A DNA stretch of 64,000 nt from Klebsiella oxytoca NBRC 105695 (GCF_001598695.1 NZ_BCZK01000005.1:1-64000), one strand, 5' to 3'. Positions 34,142-43,297 are shown, counted from the stretch's first letter. The notes: generated by a model not told the origin, from the letters alone. Translations and numbers: made by a program.

Positions 34142-34158
34142 TCCGGGGGCCCCCCGGA
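34142..34158. repeat. GC-rich hairpin between scsC and dsbG
   Basis: TCCGGGGG and CCCCCGGA face each other around one C. As a stem it would fold TCCGGGG/CCCCGGA with loop GCC. It lies in the only gap inside the operon and could reduce dsbG expression or stabilise upstream mRNA. Confidence 0.5.
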
Positions 34159-34163
34159 GAGGG

Positions 34164-34886
34164 TTACTGTTTTTTCAGCGCGTCGCTGACCATGGCGTCA
34201 AATTGCTCCCAGGGGATCCAGCCCGACAGCATCTCGTCGCCAACGATTGTGGCTGGCGTACCCTGAATGCCGAGCTTTTCGGCCACCAGCAGGCTTTGCT
34301 TAATCGTCGCCAGGCTTTGTTCATCCGGCGTTGCTACGCTGACCCCGGCCTTCGTCTTGGCTTGCTCAATGCTGGCGCCGTCGTGATATCCCTTTTTTGC
34401 CATCAGGATATGGTTAAATTTCACAAACTGTTCAGGATGCGCACGCCACAGAGTTAGCGCAGCCCTTGCCGAAGTCAGCGAACTTTCAGAACGCCAGGGC
34501 AGAAATTTAAAGACCACGGCAACATCCGGATATTTCTCGACAATCTTCTGCAGATACGGGTCAAACTTTTTGCAATACGGGCAGTTGTGATCCGTAAAAA
34601 CGACCAGCGTCAGCTTCGGTCGCTGCGCGCCGATACGCGGCGAGTTGGGATCGTGAAAGATAACATCGCCGTACTGAGTAAGAACCTGCTGAAGCTGTTC
34701 CTGCCCGGCAAGGGCATTCTGCCGATCGAGCTTTTCGGCGGCGGCGATCAAGATTTCGGGATGATTAAGCAGCGTCTCCTGCACCAGTGCCTGGACGCGA
34801 GCCTCCTGCGCAGGGGTAAGCGGCGAAGATGCCAGTGTCGGCAAAGAGGCCGAAAGAAGAGTGAAAGCAAGCAGCGTTTTTTTCAT
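34164..34886 (-). CDS. scsC: Suppressor of copper sensitivity ScsC (DsbA-family)
   Basis: A 240-residue periplasmic protein with signal peptide (cut after TLAS), an N-terminal helical/oligomerisation stalk (about 25-75) and a DsbA-like thioredoxin domain with CPYC (Cys102 and Cys105) and cis-Pro GTPATIV. In Salmonella and Proteus, ScsC is kept reduced by ScsB and isomerises or sequesters copper. The gene starts 7 bp after scsB, matching scs operon order. Confidence 0.92.
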   Translation of the reverse strand: MKKTLLAFTLLSASLPTLASSPLTPAQEARVQALVQETLLNHPEILIAAAEKLDRQNALAGQEQLQQVLTQYGDVIFHDPNSPRIGAQRPKLTLVVFTDHNCPYCKKFDPYLQKIVEKYPDVAVVFKFLPWRSESSLTSARAALTLWRAHPEQFVKFNHILMAKKGYHDGASIEQAKTKAGVSVATPDEQSLATIKQSLLVAEKLGIQGTPATIVGDEMLSGWIPWEQFDAMVSDALKKQ

Positions 34887-34892
34887 CGTAAA

Positions 34893-36917
34893 TTAACCTT
34901 TGGCACGGCTGAGGGCGTTGAGGACGGTTTGTTTATCGAGCAGCGGCGACAGTATGTCGCCTTGCGGCTGGCCTGGGCCGTAGACCTGATTAAACGGAAT
35001 GGCGTAGCGATTTCTGCTTTGCAGGAAACGGGCGATCGGTTCGGAGGGCAGACTCCAGTCCCCGCGCAGCGCTACTACGTCGGGCTGGGAGAGCGCGCTA
35101 ATGATGGCGGGCTGATTTAATACCCGATGTTCATTCACTTTGCACGTCACGCACCAGTCGGCCGAAATATCGACAAAGACCCGTTTGCCCGCCGCCAGCG
35201 CGTTCTGGATAGCCTCCTCGCTAAGGGGCTGCCAGCGGATCGGCTGAGCCATTGCCTCCGTGGTAGCGCGCGCGGGCTCCCCTGCCAGCAGGCCGCGAAG
35301 CTGGAAGCCGGCAAACGCCGCCAGCGCAATAATCACCAGCCAGAAGGCAGATGTCGTACGCTTATGGGTTACCCGTAGGGCGGCCAGCGCCGCCAGGGTA
35401 AGAACCAGCGCAATAATGCCGCCGGGGGTCTCACCCAGATGGAGGCCCAGCAGCGTCGTCAGCCAAAAACTGGAGGCCAGCATCATGAGGCCGAGCGCCA
35501 TTTTCAGTGAATTCATCCAGCGACCGGGGCGCGGGATCAGAGCGGCCGACCCGGGCAACAGGGCGACGAATAGCCAGGGGATGGCCATACCCAGCCCGAG
35601 CGCCAGGAAAATTAGCCACAGTTCCTGCAGTGGGGCAGCAAGCGCAAAAGCGACGGCGGTCCCCAGGAAGGGGGCAGAGCAGGGGGTCGCCAGCAGCGTG
35701 GCAAAAATGCCTTCACAGAAACTGCCCGCCATGCCGGTGCCGCCGGCGGTCGCCATCCGGTTAACGGCTGATGACGGTAGCAGCACCTCGAAGACGCCAA
35801 ACAGGTTGAGCGAAAAGATAAACGTAACGGCAATCATTAAGCCGATAAACCAGGGGTTCTGGAACTGGATCCCCCAGCCCAGGGACGCGCCGGTAAGCTT
35901 CAGTATCGTTACCATCAGCGCTAGTAGGGCAAATGAGGTCAGAATACCTGCGCTGGTAGCAAGAAAACGCCGCCCGATCGCGCGCTTATCTGACCCGGAC
36001 TGCAGCACGGCGCTGAGCTTCATGCCCATTACCGGCAACACGCAGGGCATCAGGTTAAGAATTAATCCGCCGATCAGGGCAAAAAGCAGCATCTTCCAGA
36101 GGCTAACCGTTGAGGTTGGCGCAAGATCTGCGCCGATCGTCAGACTGGTCTGCTGCGCCTTTGCGCCATTTGTCAGCACCAACGACAGCGCTTTCCCCGC
36201 AAGGGTTGCGGGCTCTTCCCCCCATTCATCGGTTACCGGTACCGTTACCTTGAGGCTGGCGCCCTCGGTACGGAGGCGCGGAGCGCCAGCGATTATCCCG
36301 CCCTCCATGGGATCAAAAAAGATAGCGGGGTTTTTCCACTCACCGACCGTGGTGGCGGTTATCACCAGGTCGCTGCCGACCCGATGCGCGGCGAGATCGT
36401 CCGACACGCCTTTATCAGTCGGAATGGTTCGCATCGCCTGTGCAAAAGCCTCCTGAAAACCGGCAGTGGCGGGCTGACTCAAATCCAGACGCAGCCTGTA
36501 GTCGGTTAACAAACAGACGTTGTTGCAGGTGGATAGCGTGAGCGTACCGTCCAGCAGGTCGCCGGGAACGGCGGTGATGATTATCGGGATAACGACCCGC
36601 TGATGGTAGCCCTGGATCGTCAGACCGGAAATCTCGAACCTTGAGGGAACCGGCCAGTACCACTGCGCCTGTTCACCGTTATGCCAGACGATTTGCGGGG
36701 CGACGCCGCCCTCACCCGGCGAGCGCCAGTAGGTTTTCCAGCCGGAAGCCAGCTCAATAGAGAGCAGGGCGTCGATCCGATCGTTCTTTTTCTCCGCCTG
36801 GAAGCGGACCCGGGCGTGGTCGTTCTGTGGGGATGTCAGCCATCCGGTGTCTGCCGCATGAGCAACGCTCGCGCAGGTCAGCAACAGGAAGACGAGGCCC
36901 CTGAAGATATTCAGCAT
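34893..36917 (-). CDS. scsB: DsbD-like reductase ScsB
   Basis: A 674-residue membrane electron carrier: signal peptide (about 1-21), large periplasmic N-terminal region (about 22-270) with Cys-containing CNNVCLLTDY, eight membrane helices (about 275-550) and a C-terminal periplasmic thioredoxin domain with WCVTC (about 590-594). Transmembrane Cys are seen in LNLMPCVLPV and ATPCSAPFLGTA. ScsB passes electrons from cytoplasmic thioredoxin to ScsC. GGAG precedes the ATG; scsA lies just upstream. Confidence 0.94.
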   Translation of the reverse strand: MLNIFRGLVFLLLTCASVAHAADTGWLTSPQNDHARVRFQAEKKNDRIDALLSIELASGWKTYWRSPGEGGVAPQIVWHNGEQAQWYWPVPSRFEISGLTIQGYHQRVVIPIIITAVPGDLLDGTLTLSTCNNVCLLTDYRLRLDLSQPATAGFQEAFAQAMRTIPTDKGVSDDLAAHRVGSDLVITATTVGEWKNPAIFFDPMEGGIIAGAPRLRTEGASLKVTVPVTDEWGEEPATLAGKALSLVLTNGAKAQQTSLTIGADLAPTSTVSLWKMLLFALIGGLILNLMPCVLPVMGMKLSAVLQSGSDKRAIGRRFLATSAGILTSFALLALMVTILKLTGASLGWGIQFQNPWFIGLMIAVTFIFSLNLFGVFEVLLPSSAVNRMATAGGTGMAGSFCEGIFATLLATPCSAPFLGTAVAFALAAPLQELWLIFLALGLGMAIPWLFVALLPGSAALIPRPGRWMNSLKMALGLMMLASSFWLTTLLGLHLGETPGGIIALVLTLAALAALRVTHKRTTSAFWLVIIALAAFAGFQLRGLLAGEPARATTEAMAQPIRWQPLSEEAIQNALAAGKRVFVDISADWCVTCKVNEHRVLNQPAIISALSQPDVVALRGDWSLPSEPIARFLQSRNRYAIPFNQVYGPGQPQGDILSPLLDKQTVLNALSRAKG

Positions 36918-36965
36918 TATTTTCTCCGTGAATTAAAAAATTAATCGTTTAAAAAAACGATTTTT

Positions 36966-37346
36966 TCATTCACGGAAAACGCAGTTTTTGAGATGAATTC
37001 GTAGCGTGGGCGGCCGAACGGGATCGTCCCGGAAGACCCAGGCACGTGCCGCGGCAGTCAGCTGAAGCAGAGTAAGGAACAGAATGATGGCCGGTAAGGC
37101 GCCATCGAAGAACAGCGGCTGCGCGCAGAGCAGAGATTTGGCGCTCAGCTGACAGGGAGAGGGCCCTTGCTCAGCTTCATCCGCTGACGGCTGCTGCGAC
37201 AGTGCGCTGACGGCGGGTTCCTGAACCTGGCGCGCGGCGTTGTCCAAAAAATGGTGTACATAGACCGCCCGCTGAACAAGGCAAATAGCCATGACCAGGC
37301 AAGTCAATACCAAAAACCATTTTCCAGGAAGCTGACGATTGCGCAT
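36966..37346 (-). CDS. scsA: ScsA-like membrane protein
   Basis: A 126-residue small protein: an N-terminal helix (about 8-27), a periplasmic loop with two Cys (SPCQLSAKSLLCAQ), a second helix near residue 85-105 and a tail ending PPTLRIHLKNCVFRE. Length and ending fit ScsA of the copper-suppression operon. Start 37346 (MRNRQL) is chosen for length; in-frame starts at 37379 and 37385 are possible. It heads the scsA-scsB-scsC-dsbG run; biochemical role is not established. Confidence 0.75.
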   Translation of the reverse strand: MRNRQLPGKWFLVLTCLVMAICLVQRAVYVHHFLDNAARQVQEPAVSALSQQPSADEAEQGPSPCQLSAKSLLCAQPLFFDGALPAIILFLTLLQLTAAARAWVFRDDPVRPPTLRIHLKNCVFRE

Positions 37347-37385
37347 AGGTGACCCGTACGTTTCAGAACCGAGGATCATAAACAA

Positions 37386-38066
37386 TACTTATCAATGTTC
37401 AAGAGGGTACCGTGTAAGGTTTTGTCTGTCTGCTTAACGGGGCGGCGACTTTCCAGCAGATAGCGCTGTCACAGGGATATTTCATGCATTTATATTATTT
37501 ACATGGCTAATTATTCTCGATACCATGCGCGCCGCTCATCGTTATCGGCACGCCGCTGCTGACGTTGAGCGATTAGCATCTGACCGCCATTAGCTCATCA
37601 GGAAGAGCGAACGACGTACGTTGTAGGGAACGGGGTTCGAGGCCTCGATGGCGGCCCAAATCCGATTTAGCCCACTGATTAACATTGCACACCTGGCAAC
37701 CGCCGACCGTCCATCAGCCTTTCCCGGTCATGACGCGCGCTAAAGACGCTAGCGCTGAAATTAACGATTTCTTTATCACAGTCCGATAATCGCTTTATGA
37801 CGATTACTGCATTGAGGTGACCATTACGCGTGTAATAGTTTCCGTTGTCAGTTATTCATCGCGATGGAATGTTAATGAAAAGTATTATTGGTTACCGCCG
37901 GTAAATTAATATCTGGATTTTGGTTTTTTCTGCGATTTACCTAAGAACATCTTAATAATTTCAATGAGAATTAACTTATTCGGATTAAGTCGCGTATTTT
38001 TCAGAAATTTCACCACTTTTTATATGGTATTCTCTTTTGTTCAAGGAGTAAACGAAAGGAAAAATA
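37386..38066. other. Long gene-free region with tRNA-like element
   Basis: About 680 bp without a supported gene. It is AT-rich from about 37780 on, as expected upstream of an H-NS/LeuO-type gene. It contains the tRNA-like sequence at 37584-37658. The last 100 bp lead into the small membrane protein with an AAAGGAAAAATA ribosome site. The promoter of scsA is expected at the left end. Confidence 0.5.
37584..37658 (+). pseudogene. tRNA-like sequence with degenerate anticodon arm
   Basis: CCGCCAT (37584-37590) pairs fully with ATGGCGG (37648-37654) as a 7-bp acceptor stem, followed by discriminator C and CCA. The D arm is GCTC/GAGC around ATCAGGAA, and the T arm is CGGGG/CCTCG around TTCGAGG, the canonical T-loop. 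Total length 75 is right for a tRNA. The anticodon arm does not form five pairs with a seven-base loop, and base 33 is not U. It is likely a decayed tRNA or tRNA-like remnant. Confidence 0.55.
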
Positions 38067-38273
38067 ATGCTTTACCGCTATGCCGTTTTCTCCAGAAAAC
38101 ACAACACGTTTCATATTCTTCTGCTGTTTACCATTTTACTAATAAGTTTCGTCCATTTGAGCGTGCTGCTGGAAACCGATAACACATGGCTACTGTGGCC
38201 GATGATGATTTATCTGCCTGTTTTTTTGCTTTGGCGAAAGGTCTCAGTGTTACGAAGCAGGATCGCTGATTAA
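38067..38273 (+). CDS. Small two-helix membrane protein upstream of the leuO-like gene
   Basis: A 68-residue protein with two hydrophobic segments (about 15-33 and 42-55) separated by LLETDNTW and ending basic (WRKVSVLRSRIAD). AAAGGA precedes the ATG at normal spacing. It ends 21 bp before the LeuO-like start and is probably co-transcribed. I do not recognise the family; an overlapping frame starting at 37964 is less convincing. Confidence 0.6.
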   Translation: MLYRYAVFSRKHNTFHILLLFTILLISFVHLSVLLETDNTWLLWPMMIYLPVFLLWRKVSVLRSRIAD

Positions 38274-38294
38274 TGTGCTGGTGGAGTTCCCTAC

Positions 38295-39242
38295 ATGAGT
38301 GAAAATACAATATCTAAACCAACCTCTGAACCGAAAGTCCTGCAGCCCGTATTACGGAAAGTCGATCTTAACCTGCTGACTATTTTCGATACCGTTATGC
38401 AAGAGCAAAGCTTAACCAAGGCGGCACAAACGCTCGGCATGTCCCAGCCAGCGGTGAGCAGCGCGGTATCGCGCCTCAAGGTGCTGTTTAAGGATGAACT
38501 GTTTGTCCGTAACGGTCGTGGGATTAAACCGACCGATCGCGCCTTTCAGCTATTCGGCTCGGTTCGACGCGCTCTGCAGCTGGTGCAAAATGAGCTACCG
38601 GATACGCTGTTCGATCCGCTGGACTGCGAACGTATTTACCATCTTTGCGTCTGTAGCCCGCTGGATAACTATCTGACACCGCTTATTTTTAATAAAGTGA
38701 GCGAGATTGCGCCTCGGGTCAGTCTCTCCTTTAAATCTACCCTAAGCCAGCAGGTCATCAACCAGCTTCGCTATCAGGAAGTTGAATTTGTTCTCGATTA
38801 CAACAAGTTCAACCACCCGGAGTTCACCAGCATCCCGCTGTTCAACGATCGCATGGTGCTGGTGGCCAGGCGGAATCATCCGCGTATTGCATCGCCGTTG
38901 ACCGAGCTGGATATTTATCGCGAGCAGCACGCTACCGTCGCGCTGGATCGCTACGGCTCATTCAGCCATCCCTGGTATAGCTCTGAGGAACAGCAGGCCT
39001 GCGTCGCATTCCACGGAAACGCCATGGTCAGCGTGCTGAGCGTGGTGTCGCAAACCAATATGGTGGCCATCGCGCCTGAGTGGCTGGTCAAAGAGTTTGA
39101 AGAACAGTTTGCGCTCCAGCTGCTGCCGCTGCCTTTAGAAATGAACAGTCGCACCTGCTATCTTTCATGGCATGAAACGGCGGCCCAGGAGAGGAGCCAC
39201 CGCTGGATGGCGGAATTGCTGATTAACATTTGCCAGCGTTAA
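38295..39242 (+). CDS. LysR-type regulator, LeuO paralogue
   Basis: A 315-residue LysR regulator closely resembling E. coli LeuO: the HTH core [20 protein letters not shown] and [14 protein letters not shown], then [30 protein letters not shown] and [20 protein letters not shown] near the end. LeuO is a global H-NS antagonist normally next to leuABCD; no leu genes are present here, so this is probably a second copy or relocated paralogue. The AT-rich upstream region and the small membrane protein gene suggest a silenced-locus type of control. Confidence 0.88.
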   Translation: MSENTISKPTSEPKVLQPVLRKVDLNLLTIFDTVMQEQSLTKAAQTLGMSQPAVSSAVSRLKVLFKDELFVRNGRGIKPTDRAFQLFGSVRRALQLVQNELPDTLFDPLDCERIYHLCVCSPLDNYLTPLIFNKVSEIAPRVSLSFKSTLSQQVINQLRYQEVEFVLDYNKFNHPEFTSIPLFNDRMVLVARRNHPRIASPLTELDIYREQHATVALDRYGSFSHPWYSSEEQQACVAFHGNAMVSVLSVVSQTNMVAIAPEWLVKEFEEQFALQLLPLPLEMNSRTCYLSWHETAAQERSHRWMAELLINICQR

Positions 39243-39503
39243 TGCTATTGCAAAAAATGCCTGGTGGCACGCCAGGTATTTTATGACTCCTTAATCAATC
39301 CTTGAACAGAGAAATATAATCATATCTGATTTTTTCGCTTCCTGGCGGCATAATTATCTGACGAAATGCGCTATCTAATTATTATTCATCTTTAAAACTA
39401 CATTTAAATATCTTTTTGCAGAAAATTTATCATTTCTCAGGCAGGGGCCACCGACGATTTCTATACTCTGATTATCCAACCGGGCGGCGACCTCAAGCAG
39501 AGG
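39243..39503. other. AT-rich intergenic region
   Basis: A 261-bp gap after the LeuO-like gene, AT-rich in its middle. No ORF or structure is supported. It probably carries the promoter of the next small gene and may be a LeuO/H-NS target, which is a guess from composition. Confidence 0.4.
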
Positions 39504-39512
39504 ATGATGTTA

Positions 39513-40034
39513 ATGGGCACAAAGATAACCATCGCCGTGGCGAGTGCTGCCCTGATGGCTGCGTCGACGGCCGCAGAGGCTGATGAAATCACTCTTTATT
39601 CGGTTAATACCGGCTCCTGGATCTATCATCTGTCAAACAATCACGGCCAGTACACCGAGGGCTTTGATAACCAGTTTGCCTCGGTTGAACGCAAGTTCTC
39701 CGCGGATTCGAAGTACAGCCTGCTGGTCGGGACGATGAAAAACAGCTTTGACGATCGCTGTATTGCGCTCGGGGTACGCCGCGACTGGGCGTCGTTGGGC
39801 AGCGGCTGGGTATTTAAGGGGATTTATGGCTACGTCGGCGAATTTTTCTTCGATGCTTTTGAGCACTGCGGCGACCATGGCTCATATAAGGATTTTAAAG
39901 ATGCGACCGGCATTGGATTTTCTCCCTATATTTACCATGGTCTCCAGTATAACTTTACCGATTATTTCGGCATCGAAAGCGGAATTATTCTCCCGGCCGT
40001 TTTTGTCATCAGCGTGCAGTGGAGTTTTCGTTAA
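39513..40034 (+). CDS. Hypothetical exported protein, possible small beta-barrel
   Basis: A 173-residue protein not assigned to a family. ATG 39513 (MGTKIT) has AGAGG about 10 bp upstream; ATGs at 39504 and 39507 are also possible. A signal peptide likely ends near residue 23 (AAEA). The mature part is rich in Tyr, Phe, Gly and Ser with alternating patterns, has a Cys pair (DDRCIALGV and EHCGDHGS) and ends VQWSFR, somewhat like outer-membrane barrels. Total length resembles PagP-size barrels, but I see no PagP motif. Context: between LeuO-like and hpx genes. Confidence 0.6.
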   Translation: MGTKITIAVASAALMAASTAAEADEITLYSVNTGSWIYHLSNNHGQYTEGFDNQFASVERKFSADSKYSLLVGTMKNSFDDRCIALGVRRDWASLGSGWVFKGIYGYVGEFFFDAFEHCGDHGSYKDFKDATGIGFSPYIYHGLQYNFTDYFGIESGIILPAVFVISVQWSFR

Positions 40035-40219
40035 TACTGCATACAACATTCGCCAGCCGCGATGTTTATCATGTATCGCGATAACGCCTTTACTTCATAA
40101 GATTATTGCTTGAGGCAATGGAGCCTGTTAAATCGTACTTATTCGTCATTAACCCTCGGTGCCCCCGCTGGCTTATGATTGATTGTATTACGGGCAGGTC
40201 ACTGGCCAACGCCGCCGGA

Positions 40220-41188
40220 CTATAAATCAATGCACAAATTCGCTGACCGGCTGCGCGAGCAGCACAGGGCTATCTGCTGCGCGCTGGCGGATTTCTCTGC
40301 CTCCGACTGCACGGTATCGCGGTGGTCGACGATGCCTTCAATAACCGGCGTCAGGCAGGCGCCGCAAATCCCCATTTCGCAGGAGAGGGGGACGGCGATG
40401 CCGTTCTCCTGGAGGACCTGAGCGATGGTTTTATGCGCGGGTACCGGCCAGCGTTCGCCCGAGGAGGCAAGGATCACGTTAAAGGTGTTTTCCTCTGCGC
40501 ACGCCGCTGGCGTAGCGACAGGCTGAAAGGCTTCGCTGTGGATCCGCGCTTCCGCCCATCCCTGCGCCAGGGCGGCCCGGTGCGCGGCGGCCATAAATCC
40601 TGCCGGCCCGCAGAGATATATCGGCTGCCCGGCATGTGCACTATTCAGCGCCGCATCCAGGTTTTGCCTGGCGCTGCGCCCTTCGCTTGAACAGTGAATT
40701 ACCACGCTTTCGGCGCTAAATCGCTGTTGCAGTTCGCGGATAAACGCCCCGCGCGCGCGGCTCTTAAGATAGTAGTGCAGGGTAAACGGCACGCCTTCTG
40801 CCTCCAGCCTTAGCGCCATGGCATACAGCGGCGTAATCCCGATGCCGGCGGCCAGCAGCGTCACCCGCTCTGCCGCCTGCAGAGGGAACAGATTGCGCGG
40901 AGGGGAAATCAACAGCGTCTGGCCGGGGCGCAGCTGCTGATGAATGTAGCGCGAGCCGCCGCGGGATGCGCTGTCGAGGGCCACGCAAATCAGATATCCG
41001 TCAGCGACGCTATCAGGGCCGGTAAGCGAATACTGGCGGATAATGCCGCACGGCAGATGAACGTCAATATGCGCGCCAGGCTGCCAGGCAGGGAGCGTCT
41101 GACCCTCCGGCGCCACCAGCCTGACGGCGAGGCTCTGGCTTCCCTGACGCCAGAGGCCGTCGACAATGACCTTTAATACCTCATTCAT
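40220..41188 (-). CDS. hpxE: HpxE, reductase component of hypoxanthine/xanthine oxygenase
   Basis: A 322-residue phthalate-dioxygenase-reductase type protein: FMN/FAD domain with RQYSLTG (near 50), NAD domain with LLAAGIGITPLYAMAL (near 110) and a C-terminal [2Fe-2S] ferredoxin domain with CEMGICGAC...CC. It supplies electrons to HpxD. It starts 13 bp after hpxD on the same strand. In Klebsiella, HpxDE replaces xanthine dehydrogenase for hypoxanthine and xanthine oxidation. Confidence 0.95.
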   Translation of the reverse strand: MNEVLKVIVDGLWRQGSQSLAVRLVAPEGQTLPAWQPGAHIDVHLPCGIIRQYSLTGPDSVADGYLICVALDSASRGGSRYIHQQLRPGQTLLISPPRNLFPLQAAERVTLLAAGIGITPLYAMALRLEAEGVPFTLHYYLKSRARGAFIRELQQRFSAESVVIHCSSEGRSARQNLDAALNSAHAGQPIYLCGPAGFMAAAHRAALAQGWAEARIHSEAFQPVATPAACAEENTFNVILASSGERWPVPAHKTIAQVLQENGIAVPLSCEMGICGACLTPVIEGIVDHRDTVQSEAEKSASAQQIALCCSRSRSANLCIDL

Positions 41189-41201
41189 AGTGCTGCTCCA
41201 C

Positions 41202-42239
41202 TTACACGAGGAAAAAATCGCCGAAGCCCATTTTCTTCAGCCCGCGCCGATAGGCGATGGAGCTGCGGTCGGCAGGAATATGCGCTTCCAGCGTTAAATC
41301 CAGCGGCAATCTTTCCGGGCGCTGGGTCTCTACCATCATGCGGTCTTCCTCAAAGACGCGCAGGTTAAAGGCGTGGACGTCTTCCACCGGTACGTGCAGA
41401 TCGAAATTGCGCGCGATGGGCGCAAACATACGGGTAATGCGCGAGGATACCGGCGAGGCGGCGTTCATAATCACCAGCCTGGCGTCCCCCGGAAAATGAA
41501 TCGTCAGGGTGGCGGTAAACGGCAAATGCATTTCAAAATGGCGCAGCCACTGGAAGCCTTCCGGCGCGCGAAATTCGGTGCTGGCGGGATAGTTGCCGAC
41601 TGAACTCCAGTAATCGGCGATAAACCCAAACGCCGTTTCCTGCGGGTTGTAGTCCGGCACCACCTGGTTATTGGGGTCGGCGAAAGTCCCGGTATGGATC
41701 CAGGCAAAATGGGCAACATCAAGAAATCCCTCGACCTGGCGACCCGCAAAACCGTTGACCTCAAAAGCCGGACAGTTGATTTGCTGAAAGCCATCGTCGT
41801 GCCAGTGCGGCATCACCGGCAGCGGCATCGGGTCTTGCGGATCGAAGGCCAGGCAGGTCCAGATCAGGCCATAACGTTCTTCTACCGCAAAGCTGGTGAG
41901 GTTGAGTTTCGCCGGTACCGGCTGGTCGGGGCTGGAAGGGATACGGTTGCAGCGGCCATCCTCACCGAAGCGCAGGCCGTGGTACGGGCAGACAATCCCC
42001 TCTTCATCGTGAAAACCGAGCGTCAGCGGTACGCCGCGATGGGGGCAGACGTCGCGTGCAACGACCACCTGGCCCTTAATACGATAGATGACCAGCTGTT
42101 CATCAAGCAGGGTGGCTTTCACCGGGGCGGGGCCAATATCGCAGGCGCGGGCAACCGGGTGCCAGCATTTTGCCAGGCGCAGCCAGTCCTCTGGCGCAAA
42201 GGTGCAGTGGGCGGGTGGGGTAGGTTGTGGTCTGTTCAT
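41202..42239 (-). CDS. hpxD: HpxD, Rieske oxygenase component for hypoxanthine/xanthine oxidation
   Basis: A 345-residue Rieske non-haem iron oxygenase. Rieske ligands are Cys65, His67, Cys84 and His87 (CPHRG and CPYHG). The mononuclear iron site is in EGFLDVAHFAWIHTGTF. It hydroxylates the purine ring with HpxE. Transcribed divergently from hpxR. Confidence 0.96.
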   Translation of the reverse strand: MNRPQPTPPAHCTFAPEDWLRLAKCWHPVARACDIGPAPVKATLLDEQLVIYRIKGQVVVARDVCPHRGVPLTLGFHDEEGIVCPYHGLRFGEDGRCNRIPSSPDQPVPAKLNLTSFAVEERYGLIWTCLAFDPQDPMPLPVMPHWHDDGFQQINCPAFEVNGFAGRQVEGFLDVAHFAWIHTGTFADPNNQVVPDYNPQETAFGFIADYWSSVGNYPASTEFRAPEGFQWLRHFEMHLPFTATLTIHFPGDARLVIMNAASPVSSRITRMFAPIARNFDLHVPVEDVHAFNLRVFEEDRMMVETQRPERLPLDLTLEAHIPADRSSIAYRRGLKKMGFGDFFLV

Positions 42240-42364
42240 GGCTTCTCTTCCTGCTCACAAAAATATTTGTTTAATTGTTGTGAGTTTATTGTTGCCATAT
42301 TAGGGTGTTGACATCCATCAGCAAGAATTCATTCAGCTGTTGCAAAAAAGAGAACAGGTCCACG
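42240..42364. promoter_or_regulatory. Divergent hpxD / hpxR control region
   Basis: A 125-bp AT-rich gap between hpxD and the divergent LysR gene hpxR, the usual site for a LysR regulator to bind. TTGTTTAATTGTTGTGAG and TTATTGTTGCC lie in it. No sigma-54 motif with correct spacing was found for hpxD. The CDS of hpxR is taken from ATG 42365 (after ACAGGTCCACG). Confidence 0.55.
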
Positions 42365-43297
42365 ATGAGCCCATTTTCACGTTTCGCTATCTATTTTACC
42401 GAAGTGGCGCGCAGCGGTAGCCTGCGGCGGGCCGGGGAGAAACTGCATATTTCCGCTTCGGCTATCAACCGGCAAATTCTGCAGGCGGAAGAGGATTTCG
42501 GCACGCCGCTGTTTGAGCGTCTGCCGGAGGGGCTACGCATGACCACCGCCGGCGAGCTGCTGTACGACAATCTGCTGCGCTGGCAAAAGGAGTTTCAGCT
42601 GACGCGGCAAAAGTTTGATGAGCTGCAGGGGCTTAAACGCGGCTCCGTCAGCCTCGGCATGGTGCAGGCGCTGGCGGAAGGGAGCTTTGCCGCCGCGCTG
42701 GCGGACATTATCAGCAGCTGGCCATGGCTGGAACTGGATCTGCAGGTGGCGGATAGTCATAGCGTCAGCCAGAAGGTACGGCAGGCGGATCTCGATTTCG
42801 GTCTGATTCTCGATCCCGAAGGCCAGGCGGGGCTTAGCGTGCTGGCTTTTGCCGAACTGGAGATGGGGGTGGTGATGTGTCCGGATCACCCTCGGGCGCA
42901 GGCTAAAATGCTGTCTTTGGGCGAGCTAAGCGAGGAGCGGCATATTCTTCCCGGCGCGCCGCTGATCGTCCACGAGCGGGTCGCGATGCTCTATCGCCAT
43001 TATGATTTTTCCCCGACGAACAGCATCAGCTGCAACGATATTCGGTTGATTAAATCGCTGGTGCTTAAAGGCGGCGGCGTGACCCTCCTCAGCCGTCTGG
43101 ACGTGCTGGAGGAGATCGCGCTCGGCCAGCTGGCGTTTGTCCCGCTGCGCAACCGTCTGCTGCGGCCGCTTACCCTGGCCCTGTGCGCCGCGCCATCACG
43201 CCAGCTTTCACGTCCGGCGCAGATGGCGATCCAGAAGCTGACCGCGGTGATGGAGGCGATACAGGGCGGGACAGCGGCTTCCCTCCCGTCTGCGTAA
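42365..43297 (+). CDS. hpxR: HpxR, LysR-type regulator of hpxDE
   Basis: A 310-residue LysR regulator: winged HTH at residues about 5-65 (VARSGSLRRAGEKLHISASAINRQI) and an effector domain. It is divergent from hpxDE, whose expression it controls in Klebsiella, responding to hypoxanthine. Start 42365 gives MSPFSRF; the upstream extension would run into the promoter region. It converges with hpxO. Confidence 0.93.
   Translation: MSPFSRFAIYFTEVARSGSLRRAGEKLHISASAINRQILQAEEDFGTPLFERLPEGLRMTTAGELLYDNLLRWQKEFQLTRQKFDELQGLKRGSVSLGMVQALAEGSFAAALADIISSWPWLELDLQVADSHSVSQKVRQADLDFGLILDPEGQAGLSVLAFAELEMGVVMCPDHPRAQAKMLSLGELSEERHILPGAPLIVHERVAMLYRHYDFSPTNSISCNDIRLIKSLVLKGGGVTLLSRLDVLEEIALGQLAFVPLRNRLLRPLTLALCAAPSRQLSRPAQMAIQKLTAVMEAIQGGTAASLPSA

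Noticed and set aside
35260..36456. A 398-codon plus-strand open frame antisense to scsB
   Set aside because: Composition is typical of the opposite strand of a membrane protein gene, and the scsB frame has all DsbD motifs.
37964..38182. A 72-codon ORF overlapping the small membrane protein in another frame
   Set aside because: No good ribosome site and no membrane or domain pattern; the 38067 ORF has AAAGGA and clear helices.
42240..42364. Sigma-54 promoter for hpxDE
   Set aside because: TGG and TTGCA words are present, but none has the required GG-GC spacing.
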